Positions 1 through 9,104 of a DNA stretch of 25,349 nucleotides are shown here, piece by piece (position 1 is the stretch's first letter; every line of letters starts with the position of its first letter). Origin of the DNA: a virus; IMG/VR virus record IMGVR_UViG_3300012358_000008, positions 1 through 25,349 of that record; one strand, 5' to 3'. The position numbers and the translations under genes are program-made. The notes beneath the pieces were generated by a model. That model did no database searches. It was not told the DNA's origin and saw nothing but the letters and a program-made list of their open reading frames with translations.

Positions 1-407
1 AGCTCGTCTTTGGTCCTCAAGGATTCCAGTCGCTGAACGATGAGGATGATACTGTTGTCACGGAGGAATCGTTCAGATCTGACAACGAAGCTGGTAAGCA
101 TGCTTGCATGGCGCTTAAGATTCCAACTGGCGTCACCATTACCTTATTTGAAGCTACACTTAGCGCAGTAGCTGGAAGCGTGCAGTGTGAGCTTTATAAA
201 GTGAACCTCACGACCGGAGCGAAGACTTCAATCTCGACTGTCACGCGCTCCGGTACAAGTCCAGGTATTGCCTCAAGTGCAGCGTTGTCAGAAGCTGTGG
301 ATGGTAGTGCTCACTACGGAGTGAGGCTCATTGCACCAGGACAGTTTGTATCCTGTTACGGTATTCGTATCACTGTTACCGTTCCAGACTGTCGGAGCGC
401 TTCATGA
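1..407 (+). CDS. Hypothetical structural-block protein, C-terminal part
   Basis: The reading frame is already open at the window edge (first full codon at position 3), so the true start lies outside; an internal ATG at 108 is not needed as a start. About 134 residues are visible. They are rich in Thr, Ser, Val and Gly with alternating hydrophobic residues, as in a beta-sandwich, and contain several Cys but no motif I recognise. The stop overlaps the next start as ATGA (404-407), which suggests translational coupling to the putative tail nozzle gene. From position it is probably a virion or virion-assembly protein, but that is inference only. Confidence 0.7.
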   Translation, partial: LVFGPQGFQSLNDEDDTVVTEESFRSDNEAGKHACMALKIPTGVTITLFEATLSAVAGSVQCELYKVNLTTGAKTSISTVTRSGTSPGIASSAALSEAVDGSAHYGVRLIAPGQFVSCYGIRITVTVPDCRSAS

Positions 408-2107
408 ACTATAAGAACGCCCGTCCATACTCGCAACCGAACGCGGTGTATAATCCGATTCTATCTCGGATTCCCCCACTGCCTGGGAAGAGTAAGTTCA
501 TTGAGGCGCGTGTCAACCAGGGCATGATTACCATGCTCGACCCTGCTGACATTCCTCCAGGAGCACTTCAGCTCTGCAGGAACGCACGCTGCAGATTTGA
601 CAGGACAACTCGGAGACCAGGAACCAAGCTCCTGACGCCAACTAAACCGAACTCCAACAGAGTACTCGGAACCTTCTTCTTTAAGAAAAATGATGGTAGC
701 ACATTCTTCTTTCGTTTCACGCCAACTACGATTCATTTTCGAGATGGCGTTTCTTGGACTCCTATCACTGCTGGTGTTGGTGCTACTCTTACCGGAGGTG
801 CTACTGACCGCTTCCAGGCGGTTGTGGCGTTTGATCGTTTCATCTACACGAATGGAGTAGATATACTTCATTACGTTGACGTTACCGATAACAAGTTCAA
901 GAAGCTCGGTAACGCACCATCGTATAAGTATATCACCGCCTTCTTCAATCGTGTTGTCGGCGCAAACAGAACAGGGCTTCTGGCTGATGCTACGCAAGTT
1001 GGATGGTCCGCAGAAGGTGGAATCACAGGAGTTGGGCTCGATGAGTGGGACCCTCTCGTTGATGAAACGGCAGGATCGAGTCCTCTAGTAGATTCACCGT
1101 CAGATCGCGCTGACTACATCAGTGGTCTCTTCGGCTTCACCAATGTAATGATCGTATTGCGTGAGCAGTCAGTGTGGTTGGCGACAAAGCAGCCGATTCC
1201 AACGAACCCGTTTTTCTTCTATACTGCGTTTCCTGGACTCGGTTCTAACTGCCCAGAGTCAGCGGTTATCACACTGAATGGTATAACCTGGGTAGATCAG
1301 CGTTCTGGATCGGTATGGTTCTATGAACCTGGAGGCAAACCAGAACCGATTGGGCGTTCCATCGAGCGAGATTTGATGCGTGGTCTGGATGATCCAAGTC
1401 AGGTCTTCGCGTCGTATGCGCCTATCGAGCAAGAGTATACAGTTTGTATTCCACAAGTCAGCGGAGCTTTTGTCACAGCCTGGACATTCAACTTTCGCAC
1501 CAACGCATGGGCTCGTGATGAGTATGAAGCCATTAGCTCGATTGATGATGTGGACCTCTCGGAATCAATCATCACCATCGATGACCTCGGTGATATTCCG
1601 ATTGACCAACTCAATCCTGCGCCTGGTGGTACGATTGATGATCTCTCTCCGGCATCGCCGATCATTCCTGTTCGGACGTTCGGAAGGACGGATGGGGAAA
1701 TCATCATCGAGAACCCGAACCCTGATCCGCTGAATAACGAGACAGATACAGACCCGGTCTTCCCGAGTGATCCGCTGTCTACTGGCGTCTACACAACGGA
1801 ATTGATTTCTAAGTCTTACACGATGCCAACAGATGACATCTACATCGCGGAGATCAGAATTGAATTGGTTCCTCGTCGTGCTGGTGATCTGACATTGACT
1901 TACTCTAAGGATGGAGGTGAGACATTCTCGGCGGCATCTAAGACTCGTGTGATCGCATCTGCCGAGCTTGATAAGCCACGAGTATTTAAGTGGGTGAAAC
2001 AGATAAAGGCACGACGGTTTGCATGGCGACTGGTCACTCAGGCTGGCCAGTGTGACATCATCGGTTACGAAGTTCACGTCTATAAGTCTGGAGAATCTAA
2101 GCAGTGA
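404..2107 (+). CDS. Probable podoviral tail nozzle / stabilisation-type structural protein
   Basis: This 567-aa protein is beta-rich and has no signal peptide or membrane segment. Its N-terminus has the layout I associate with phage stabilisation/nozzle proteins: a short leader, then an 'NQGMITMLDPADIPPGAL' stretch (about residues 39-56) followed by Cys and Arg-rich sequence and repeated strand-turn-strand units with aromatic residues (FFFKKNDGSTFFFRF, about 90-104), resembling a propeller. A Pro/Asp-rich linker (about 395-465) separates a C-terminal beta domain ending in a 'YEVHVYKSGE' strand. It begins the run that continues with GNAT and internal-protein candidates, matching the place of gp12-like nozzle proteins before T7 gp13-16. 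The family assignment is by layout and composition, not by a diagnostic motif; a baseplate or tail-fibre-associated protein is possible. Confidence 0.55.
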   Translation: MNYKNARPYSQPNAVYNPILSRIPPLPGKSKFIEARVNQGMITMLDPADIPPGALQLCRNARCRFDRTTRRPGTKLLTPTKPNSNRVLGTFFFKKNDGSTFFFRFTPTTIHFRDGVSWTPITAGVGATLTGGATDRFQAVVAFDRFIYTNGVDILHYVDVTDNKFKKLGNAPSYKYITAFFNRVVGANRTGLLADATQVGWSAEGGITGVGLDEWDPLVDETAGSSPLVDSPSDRADYISGLFGFTNVMIVLREQSVWLATKQPIPTNPFFFYTAFPGLGSNCPESAVITLNGITWVDQRSGSVWFYEPGGKPEPIGRSIERDLMRGLDDPSQVFASYAPIEQEYTVCIPQVSGAFVTAWTFNFRTNAWARDEYEAISSIDDVDLSESIITIDDLGDIPIDQLNPAPGGTIDDLSPASPIIPVRTFGRTDGEIIIENPNPDPLNNETDTDPVFPSDPLSTGVYTTELISKSYTMPTDDIYIAEIRIELVPRRAGDLTLTYSKDGGETFSAASKTRVIASAELDKPRVFKWVKQIKARRFAWRLVTQAGQCDIIGYEVHVYKSGESKQ

Positions 2108-2718
2108 CGGAACCAATCCCAGTTCTTTCGGCCATCTGTGCCGAGCCCGAGGGCGAAGTCGAACGCTTTGTGTACCCTATGTTCTTGACTCCCGAGAATC
2201 TCAAGTTGTTCTGGGAGAAATCCAGGAACTTCAAGTACATCTTCGACAACAGTGTAAACGGAGATTTCAAGAGGTTCTGCGAGCTGTTTCTCTACGCTGG
2301 GCCAGCTGGAGAACTCTGCTCCAATGGTCTGTTCTGGGTCGTGGATGATTGGGTCGGCATCTTTTACATGACCAGGATCATCCCAGGTCAAGATGCAGAA
2401 GTTCATTATACATTCTTCGACCGGAGACACAGAGGACGACAAGAGCTATCTAGGGAGATGCTCAAGTACGTCTTCAGAAAATACAACTTCCGTCGATTAA
2501 CAGTCGAGATTCCTCTCTATGCCTCGCGACACACGTTTGACTTTGTAGTGTCAATGGGATTTAAGAAAGAGGGACGGCGACGGAAGGCAATCTGGCACAA
2601 TGATGACTGGTTCGACGTAGCATCGTTTGGTATCCTGAAGGAAGAAGCACTCAACGGAGCTGCCGATGACAGCCAAAACGAAGGAGTTGGGGGGAGGGCC
2701 AGCAACAGGGTTGGCTGA
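2104..2718 (+). CDS. GNAT-family N-acetyltransferase-like protein
   Basis: This 204-aa protein starts at a GTG that overlaps the previous stop (GTGA). The central part resembles a GNAT fold: a beta pair ending 'WVVDDWVGIFYMTRI' (about 77-91), then 'RRHRGRQELSREML' (107-120), which fits the acetyl-CoA pyrophosphate-binding loop (Q/RxxGxG/A) plus helix, then a strand and the RimJ/RimL-like end 'MGFKKEGRRRKAIWHNDD' (151-168) followed by a final strand. The last glycine position of the loop is not classical (RGRQ), so activity should be treated with care. It lies between the nozzle candidate and the internal virion protein candidates, where T7 carries gene 13. It could modify a virion or host protein, or be a non-enzymatic assembly factor. 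The last 53 nt overlap the next gene. Confidence 0.7.
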   Translation: MTEPIPVLSAICAEPEGEVERFVYPMFLTPENLKLFWEKSRNFKYIFDNSVNGDFKRFCELFLYAGPAGELCSNGLFWVVDDWVGIFYMTRIIPGQDAEVHYTFFDRRHRGRQELSREMLKYVFRKYNFRRLTVEIPLYASRHTFDFVVSMGFKKEGRRRKAIWHNDDWFDVASFGILKEEALNGAADDSQNEGVGGRASNRVG

Positions 2719-3376
2719 CTCTTATGTCAGCGCCTTGCAATCTCTCATCAACGGCGGAGGAATGGGCACGGCAGGTTCTCCGAACGCTGGCGGCTCTACG
2801 ATGGGAGTGATGCAAGTCCTTCAGGGATTACTCAATCCCAACGGACAGCAAGGTAAGGCGATTCAGGACATCATCTCGAAACAGGGCGAGCGAGATGTGA
2901 ACTCACTTCGCTCAAGGTTCGGAGCTGGTGGTGGAACGGTATATGGAACGCTTGCTGCGTTCGGAGAGTCGTTGCTTCGCTCTGAGACAGCACCAAAACT
3001 GACAACTGCCTTGGGGCAGCTTCAGTTATCTGCTGCGTTACCTCTGCTCGCACAGTTCGGTGATCTCTCGAAGTTGGGAATCGCTCCGAGACAGTTGGTG
3101 CAGCAGAAGACTGGGTTTGGGCAAGCCTTGGGAGCTGTTACAGGACTTGCTGGCGCAGCCGCTCCATTCTTCACTGGTGGATTTGGCGGCGGAATCCCAG
3201 GAGCACCTTCCGGCGATATTGCGACAGGAGGGGTCACGAATCCCAACGTATATGGTGGTCAACCACTCAACTTCGGTCAGGCAGCACAGAACTGGAACTT
3301 CTTCCCCGGCTCCAATTACCAGTTTGGTGGCACTGGAATGGGTAATCCATCTCTCGCCGGTTACATCGGAGCTTGA
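2666..3376 (+). CDS. Gly/Ala-rich probable internal virion protein (gp14-like position)
   Basis: A 236-aa Gly/Ala-rich protein. The ATG at 2666 is preceded by GGAG at suitable spacing and lies within the last 53 nt of the GNAT gene. The middle is helical (about 60-125, including 'QGERDVNSLRSRFGAGGG'), followed by a hydrophobic Gly/Ala stretch (about 148-180, 'GAVTGLAGAAAPFFTGG') that could insert into a membrane, and a Gly/Asn/Phe-rich C-terminal tail. In size and place it parallels T7 gp14 and P22 gp7/gp20-type ejection proteins, which are small and membrane-active. No specific family motif is visible, so the role is inferred from position, composition and the two following genes. Confidence 0.5.
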   Translation: MTAKTKELGGGPATGLADSYVSALQSLINGGGMGTAGSPNAGGSTMGVMQVLQGLLNPNGQQGKAIQDIISKQGERDVNSLRSRFGAGGGTVYGTLAAFGESLLRSETAPKLTTALGQLQLSAALPLLAQFGDLSKLGIAPRQLVQQKTGFGQALGAVTGLAGAAAPFFTGGFGGGIPGAPSGDIATGGVTNPNVYGGQPLNFGQAAQNWNFFPGSNYQFGGTGMGNPSLAGYIGA

Positions 3377-3378
3377 CG

Positions 3379-4800
3379 ATGACTATTCCATTCGTTGGCG
3401 GCGACGTAGGAGAGGACCTTGGCAAGCTTGCATCTGCCATCGGAAACCTGATTCAGCCAAACGCGCAGTTTAATCAGCAGGCAAAGCTACTCTTCTTGCA
3501 GAAGCCTGAGCTGATGCAGAAGATGGTCGATGTCGAGAAGGCCAACCCAGGAACGCTGAAGGCGTTTGGCTTTAACGAGCGTGCAACGGATCTGCTGTCC
3601 GGAATGCAGGAGTCCATTGCTGGTATGAAGGAGCGTGTGCTTCAGCCTGGAACCGAGGAAGCTCTCACGAAGCCAGGAGCAGCGCGCCGCGAAGCTGTCT
3701 CGCGTGAAGCGACAGGATTGACGGAAGGTCAAGTAGCCACTGATACTCTCGCCAAGTGGATGAGTACTGGTGGTGTAGATCTTCTCCAAAAAGACCCCGT
3801 TGCTTTTCAACGTGCAGTCAGAGAGAAACTTGGCCTTCCAACCGGCATCAAAGCAGCTGAGGAGACAGCACAACTCGCAGCCTTCAAACGTGGCGCGACG
3901 CTAAAGAACGAGACACCTACTTCGCTTGCTGATAAGGTCGTGGCTGGTACGATCAGCATTGCTGACCTCTCTGGTGGTGTCGTGAATCCAGAGACAGAGG
4001 CTGGAACGAAGTTCGCGCTGCACATGATTGCACAGAATAAAGAAGAAGAGATGAGAATGCGTTTGCTCAGAGCTGGTAAGAAGCTAGACGACTGGCAGGC
4101 ACGCGCACGTTTCGGTGTTGCTTCCGATCTCACTCGTCTTTCCGGTGGCTCTGTTCCCTTCTCTGCTTTCTACCAGAAGCTCTGGGGCGAGCAGTACGAG
4201 GGTGGTCCACCCCCGTCTGACGAGGACATGAAGCAAGCTGAACAGTTCTTGAAAGACACTGGAGCTGACAAAGGCATCCAGCGTAAACAACGGCTTTGGA
4301 GAACTATCTCCCCTGTTCTAGATGCTGTGAACAATCCCAAAAAGGACGTTAAGGTTCGTCCCGAGAACGCGCAGAAAGCTGCTGCTGACATTAACGCGGC
4401 GCTCAAGGAAAGTGGTGATACTACATGGACCGCAGTTGCTCAGGGTCCTGGTTGGGCTTGGGAATTGCCGCCATACCACAAGACTCGCATCTTGTTCCAG
4501 GATAAACAAGGTAACATCACACCAGATCCGAGTGTGCTGTTGTCGAGCACACCGAATCCGTTTACGCAGGATGGACGTGCTGTGGCTGACAGTCAGTTAA
4601 CTCCTGTGATGCGTCAGAAAGGAGCATGGTTGAATTCACTCTCTGATGATGCAAAGGAGGCGGAAGCAACTCGGATGTATACGGCAGAACGGGCTCGTGG
4701 TGGAGACGGATCGACCACTACCAGAACCTTGCAAGGTGCTGGACTTACAGACTACATTGAAGCACAAGGGCCTGACAGCACGAGCGAAGAGGAGGAGTAA
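3379..4800 (+). CDS. Probable internal virion / ejection protein (gp15-like position)
   Basis: This 473-aa protein is mostly helical and charged. I start it at the ATG at 3379, because GGAG at 3368-3371 is 7 nt upstream. A TTG at 3373 is also in frame but too close to that ribosome site. The N-terminal 60 residues are amphipathic helices ('LQKPELMQKMVDVEKANPG'). A long Lys/Glu/Gln-rich middle follows and the end is acidic (SEEEE). There is no membrane segment or enzyme motif that I recognise. It lies between the 236-aa and 1434-aa proteins and overlaps the latter as TAATG. By size order it corresponds to the middle internal core protein of T7-like phages; this is positional inference. Confidence 0.5.
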   Translation: MTIPFVGGDVGEDLGKLASAIGNLIQPNAQFNQQAKLLFLQKPELMQKMVDVEKANPGTLKAFGFNERATDLLSGMQESIAGMKERVLQPGTEEALTKPGAARREAVSREATGLTEGQVATDTLAKWMSTGGVDLLQKDPVAFQRAVREKLGLPTGIKAAEETAQLAAFKRGATLKNETPTSLADKVVAGTISIADLSGGVVNPETEAGTKFALHMIAQNKEEEMRMRLLRAGKKLDDWQARARFGVASDLTRLSGGSVPFSAFYQKLWGEQYEGGPPPSDEDMKQAEQFLKDTGADKGIQRKQRLWRTISPVLDAVNNPKKDVKVRPENAQKAAADINAALKESGDTTWTAVAQGPGWAWELPPYHKTRILFQDKQGNITPDPSVLLSSTPNPFTQDGRAVADSQLTPVMRQKGAWLNSLSDDAKEAEATRMYTAERARGGDGSTTTRTLQGAGLTDYIEAQGPDSTSEEEE

Positions 4801-7800
4801 TGCAAGATCCTCGCGATCCACAATCTCCCGTTTCCGATGATGATCTCTTCGGACCCTCGGGTACCTCTTCTTTAACGGCTAAACCCGAGATTCCAACTAA
4901 TCAATCTCCCGTCTCTGACGATGATCTGTTCGGTGGATCTGTAGCACATACGACCGCCAATAAATTGATTGGAAGCATGGGTGAACCAACACAACTTCCA
5001 TCGTTTGGCGGTGTTGCTCAGTTCACGGCGGATGAAACAAAGGCGGTTCCTGAAGCTAGACCAGCACCGCTGGAACCATTGCCGGAGGGTCCTCAACGTG
5101 ACATTCTACCTGGGGAATCACGTCGTCAATATCTCGAACGCAAGCGTGGGGAGTATCAGGGGTCGGCGGAGCAGATACGCGCTCAAGAGCTGGCGACGCG
5201 CTCTACGATCAGTCCTATCTCAGAAGACTGGAAGGATCGCATCCAAGGCAAGCTCCTTAACATGCGCTTGTTCACGAATAGGAGCTTAGTTGAATTCGAT
5301 CAGTCAGATGATTCAGGCTTCGGTGTCGGTGCTCCAGCTGCGCATCCGATTGAGACTGCGAAGAGCTTAGTCTTAGGGATTCCACACTTCTTCTATAACC
5401 TCGTGGCGCAACCTGTCTCGTTGGTTATGGATAAGACTACGCCAGGAGGTTTCCTACTTCCGGAGGAGAAAGAGCAGTACACGAGGGAGACTGTTGCTAA
5501 CGTCGCAGGTCTACTCGTTGGCGGTGCAATGGGCAGGATCTCGGCGGAGATGCGAGTTGGTCGTGAGTTTCTCCGTGCTGGAGCACGAGAGACGATGACC
5601 GACGCGGAGCTGAATATTCTCCGTACCACGCTTCCTCGCGCTGTGCAAGTAGAGAACACAGTGCTTGGGAAAGTAGTTACTGGTATTCATGAGGGTGCCG
5701 CTGGTGGTGCTGTCATGGGATTCCTCTCAGGTACTGATAACAAGGAGCGCCGTGATCTAGCTGCCTCATATGCTCTGATGGCGATTCCCGCTGGGTTAGC
5801 TTTCGAGGCAATCAAGGGAGCCAATAAGACTAGCCTTGGTCCGATCGCTGATGCAGCAGCTCAGGCTCAGGATTTATCACTGATTAGACAGAATCAATAC
5901 ACAGAAGGAGTGAATATAAGAAGAGCAAACGAATCATTCTACAACATGGCGACGAGTAAAGACTTGGCTACTGCTGCGATTCGCACAGCCAGAAATTTGA
6001 ATGAGGGTGCCGTCATTCCAGCTCTGACGACTGATCGTATTAGAACAATGGCGTTGGCAGAAGCTGAGCACGGCGACTTCATCACGCATAAACGCTCTGA
6101 TGGTCTGTATGACATCATGGTGAATCCGCCCACCGATCTACAGTCAAAGGCGTTCTTTGAGGTATCTGGCTTCCTACCAGAACAACCAGTCCATTTCCTC
6201 GGAAACGAGTATACATACGAACGTCCGGTTCTAAGCTCCAAGGGTAATCTCGAAGGACATATCATCAAGGACGCACACGGCGCAGAAGTCGAGGTAGGAC
6301 TCGATCATCTTCGTCGCGGCTTCGATGTGATGGCGAATCCCTTTGAGATTACGAAGGAAGATGTTAAGAGAGGACTGTATGAGGACTTCAGGAAGTTCAT
6401 TCGTCTGCGAACTCCTGAAGGTGCTGATGGTCCAGTCAACAGAACTTTTCGACAGTTGGTCGAGGAATATGCGAGCACGAAACATGAACAGCCAGAGAAC
6501 CTCCCAGGACTCTTCAAGTTTCTCGGTGATCGCTACGGAGAAGAACTTAGGAATCAGTCACTATCACCGAACGAACGTATTGCTTACGAGGGCATGGTTG
6601 CAGAGGCTCGCAGCTATCCTAAAGAACTCGCCGGTGAACTCTCTCAACTGGCAACCACAAACGGTATGTATGTCGAGAGAGCGAACGGCTCTATTTTTGT
6701 CAGAGATGCGCAGACTGGAACGCAACTCGGACACTTCCTAACTTCGGAGGAAGCCAAGAATTTCGTTAACACAGCTGATCAAGCGATGGGCACTGACTTG
6801 ATCGGTGACAACGGTGTGCCTCCTGGTGTGGCTAAGGGACTGATTGCTCCCCAGCCTGATCCCAATGGTCCTCACACCTCGACCTTCAATTACCAGAAAG
6901 ATGGTCCACTTGCGCAGTTTCGTCACTGGTTCAATACCACTCTACCGGGAAGACTGGTTACTAAACCGCGAGAGGTGATGATCGCGCTTGACTCTCAGCT
7001 AGGTACGCAGTTCAATTCGCAAGTCTGGCATCCTCTACAGGAAGCGTTCCGTCGCAAGTATGCTTTCATGCACGAGGATATGCGGCGCATCGCTGGGATT
7101 TCGCGGCTCGCAAAAGGATTGAAGCCTGACCAGTACGATGCCATTACTTCTGCTCTCGAAACGCGATCAGCTGAAGAGATGGTGAAGGCTGGAACTGGAC
7201 TATTCAAGCGTGGATTCACAGACAAAGAGATTGCTGGCGCACGTTGGTTTGCTGATCATCAGATTGACGTGAAGAAAGCGTTTGCTTACTATCGCGGTCT
7301 CAAGAATCTCGAGCGTCGGATGGGAGATACTGGTCCACGAGTTGACGAAGCAGTTAAGAGACTGCAAGTCAACTTGAACATGGACGAGAATCATCTTGAA
7401 GCTGCTCGTGTTCTCGGTCGCGTCTTAGCGATTAATAAGCCTGGTGAGCTTTCTATCTATGGCATCGTCAGACTCGCGGACGCGATTGCTGGTGGAACGC
7501 TAGAGCCTGAAGCGTACATGCAGCGCGAGAAGTTCACGCCTCAACAGAGAAAGGTGTACGACGAGCTGAAGTCATACTATAAGCAAATTGCACCGAAGTT
7601 CAACATTCCTGAGGAGCAACAGCTTCAGGGTTATATGCCACACCTCCGAATCTACAAGGATGATGTGATCTTTGTAGGTCGGGATAATGCGCCGGTTTTC
7701 ACATCAGAGCTATTGCGAACCGGAGAAATGGACGAGTTCGATCGTGATCCGATCAATGTAGCAGTTCGCTACACGAATTCTGGCTATAACAATCTGTACA

Positions 7801-9104
7801 CCAAACAGGCACTTGAGAAAGCATACGATTATGTAAACGAAGCTACTGCGCGCCTGCCTGAGCGTGAGATGATTCGCAAGATCATCGTCAATGATTACAT
7901 TGATCAGCTTCGTGGAGTGCCACACGATACATCCAAGTGGGCGCAGAAGACACTCAATGGAATGCTCGAACGGCTCGGGGTCAAGAGTTCTGTGGACACG
8001 AGAAGAGATCTAGTTAACACGTTCTTGTCTCTCACGTCATCTGCGACCATTGGCTTCCGTCCGATGCAAGGAATCAGAGATTTTCATAATCTTATTTCCT
8101 TGTATTACTCGCGGTTCGGTGAGCGTCGGACAGCAGCCATGCTCACACAAATGGCGAGAGTAACGCCGGACGATCTGAAAGCTGCGAAGATCATCAAGGA
8201 AGTTGTGCCTGGAGAAAGTACAGGTGCTGCGCTTACGAGAGAAGGTCAGATACCAACGATGGGAGCCATTAACATCGTAACTCCACAGGAACGTCTTGCT
8301 AACTCGATTTCAGGACGGACGCAGCCAGTTCGTGAGTTCATTCAGAAAACGGGTGAGGCAGGAATCAAGTGGGGGCTACAGCACACGATCTACCAGTGGG
8401 CACACTCCGCAGTGTACTTAGAGACGTATACTCGTGCCTTGAAGGAGATTGGTAAGATGGAGGGAGGATCGTATGGAGCAGGTGACGCCGCGAAAGTTAA
8501 GGCTTACGATAAACTGTTCATGAACTCCTACGATCCACCAGTTCAGCAGTTCTTCGATCAGCTAGTTAGGGAGGGGCGTTTCAGGGAAGCGGCTGATTTC
8601 CTAGGAAAGGCCACATCATACGAGACAGTTTCTGTATTTGGCCTAGCAAATCATCCCCTGGGCTGGGGAACAAATACAGGACGCATATTAGGACAATTTG
8701 GGTCCTGGCCTGTATGGGCACGCTCGCAGCTAATGCGTCTTGCGAGTAGAGGAACTGCGCGAGAACGAGCTGGCGTGATGACGAGATTTGCAATGACCCA
8801 ATCAAGTCTAGCACTTGCTTCAGCCGCGCTGGGTCTAAATCTATCGTCGTGGTATCTTGTTCCCGGCGCGCTTGGTTTTCGCGGAGGTCCTGCAGCAGGT
8901 CTAATAGGAACGGGACAACAATATCTGTCGGGCTCCGATAAGCAGCAGGCTGAAGCGAAAGCTCAGCTCTTGAAGGCTCCGATGCTGACTGTTCCTGGGT
9001 CATATCTGATCCGTGATATTTATGAGGGTGCTGACATCATGATAAACGGTGGCGATCCTGTCGGTGCCTTTTTCAGGAGCTTCGGGATTCGCCAGACTGA
9101 GTAG
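4800..9104 (+). CDS. Very large probable internal virion / DNA-ejection protein (1434 aa)
   Basis: The ATG at 4800 shares its A with the previous TAA and follows an AGGAGG-like site. The first 45 residues carry the motif QSPVSDDDLFG twice (8-18 and 35-45) in a Pro/Ser-rich, disordered-looking tail. Two hydrophobic regions follow (about 185-245 and 290-345, 'AAGGAVMGFLSG', 'ALMAIPAGLAFEAI'), then a long helical middle (about 700-1150). The C-terminal region is hydrophobic and aromatic ('GRILGQFGSWPVWARSQL', then an Ala/Leu stretch at about 1335-1370). In size and position it matches gp16-like ejection proteins that form the last part of the DNA conduit. I see no N-terminal lytic transglycosylase or other known enzyme motif. 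It ends the structural block and overlaps the convergent ATPase gene by 32 nt. Confidence 0.6.
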   Translation: MQDPRDPQSPVSDDDLFGPSGTSSLTAKPEIPTNQSPVSDDDLFGGSVAHTTANKLIGSMGEPTQLPSFGGVAQFTADETKAVPEARPAPLEPLPEGPQRDILPGESRRQYLERKRGEYQGSAEQIRAQELATRSTISPISEDWKDRIQGKLLNMRLFTNRSLVEFDQSDDSGFGVGAPAAHPIETAKSLVLGIPHFFYNLVAQPVSLVMDKTTPGGFLLPEEKEQYTRETVANVAGLLVGGAMGRISAEMRVGREFLRAGARETMTDAELNILRTTLPRAVQVENTVLGKVVTGIHEGAAGGAVMGFLSGTDNKERRDLAASYALMAIPAGLAFEAIKGANKTSLGPIADAAAQAQDLSLIRQNQYTEGVNIRRANESFYNMATSKDLATAAIRTARNLNEGAVIPALTTDRIRTMALAEAEHGDFITHKRSDGLYDIMVNPPTDLQSKAFFEVSGFLPEQPVHFLGNEYTYERPVLSSKGNLEGHIIKDAHGAEVEVGLDHLRRGFDVMANPFEITKEDVKRGLYEDFRKFIRLRTPEGADGPVNRTFRQLVEEYASTKHEQPENLPGLFKFLGDRYGEELRNQSLSPNERIAYEGMVAEARSYPKELAGELSQLATTNGMYVERANGSIFVRDAQTGTQLGHFLTSEEAKNFVNTADQAMGTDLIGDNGVPPGVAKGLIAPQPDPNGPHTSTFNYQKDGPLAQFRHWFNTTLPGRLVTKPREVMIALDSQLGTQFNSQVWHPLQEAFRRKYAFMHEDMRRIAGISRLAKGLKPDQYDAITSALETRSAEEMVKAGTGLFKRGFTDKEIAGARWFADHQIDVKKAFAYYRGLKNLERRMGDTGPRVDEAVKRLQVNLNMDENHLEAARVLGRVLAINKPGELSIYGIVRLADAIAGGTLEPEAYMQREKFTPQQRKVYDELKSYYKQIAPKFNIPEEQQLQGYMPHLRIYKDDVIFVGRDNAPVFTSELLRTGEMDEFDRDPINVAVRYTNSGYNNLYTKQALEKAYDYVNEATARLPEREMIRKIIVNDYIDQLRGVPHDTSKWAQKTLNGMLERLGVKSSVDTRRDLVNTFLSLTSSATIGFRPMQGIRDFHNLISLYYSRFGERRTAAMLTQMARVTPDDLKAAKIIKEVVPGESTGAALTREGQIPTMGAINIVTPQERLANSISGRTQPVREFIQKTGEAGIKWGLQHTIYQWAHSAVYLETYTRALKEIGKMEGGSYGAGDAAKVKAYDKLFMNSYDPPVQQFFDQLVREGRFREAADFLGKATSYETVSVFGLANHPLGWGTNTGRILGQFGSWPVWARSQLMRLASRGTARERAGVMTRFAMTQSSLALASAALGLNLSSWYLVPGALGFRGGPAAGLIGTGQQYLSGSDKQQAEAKAQLLKAPMLTVPGSYLIRDIYEGADIMINGGDPVGAFFRSFGIRQTE
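4821..4934 (+). repeat. Direct repeat coding for QSPVSDDDLFG twice
   Basis: Two copies (4821-4853 and 4902-4934) encode the identical 11-residue peptide, 27 residues apart, at the N-terminus of the 1434-aa protein. The DNA differs at several third positions, so the peptide rather than the DNA seems to be under selection. Confidence 0.85.

Noticed and set aside
3373-3378. TTG start six bases upstream for the 473-aa protein
   Set aside because: The GGAG site would be only 1 nt away; ATG 3379 has 7 nt spacing.
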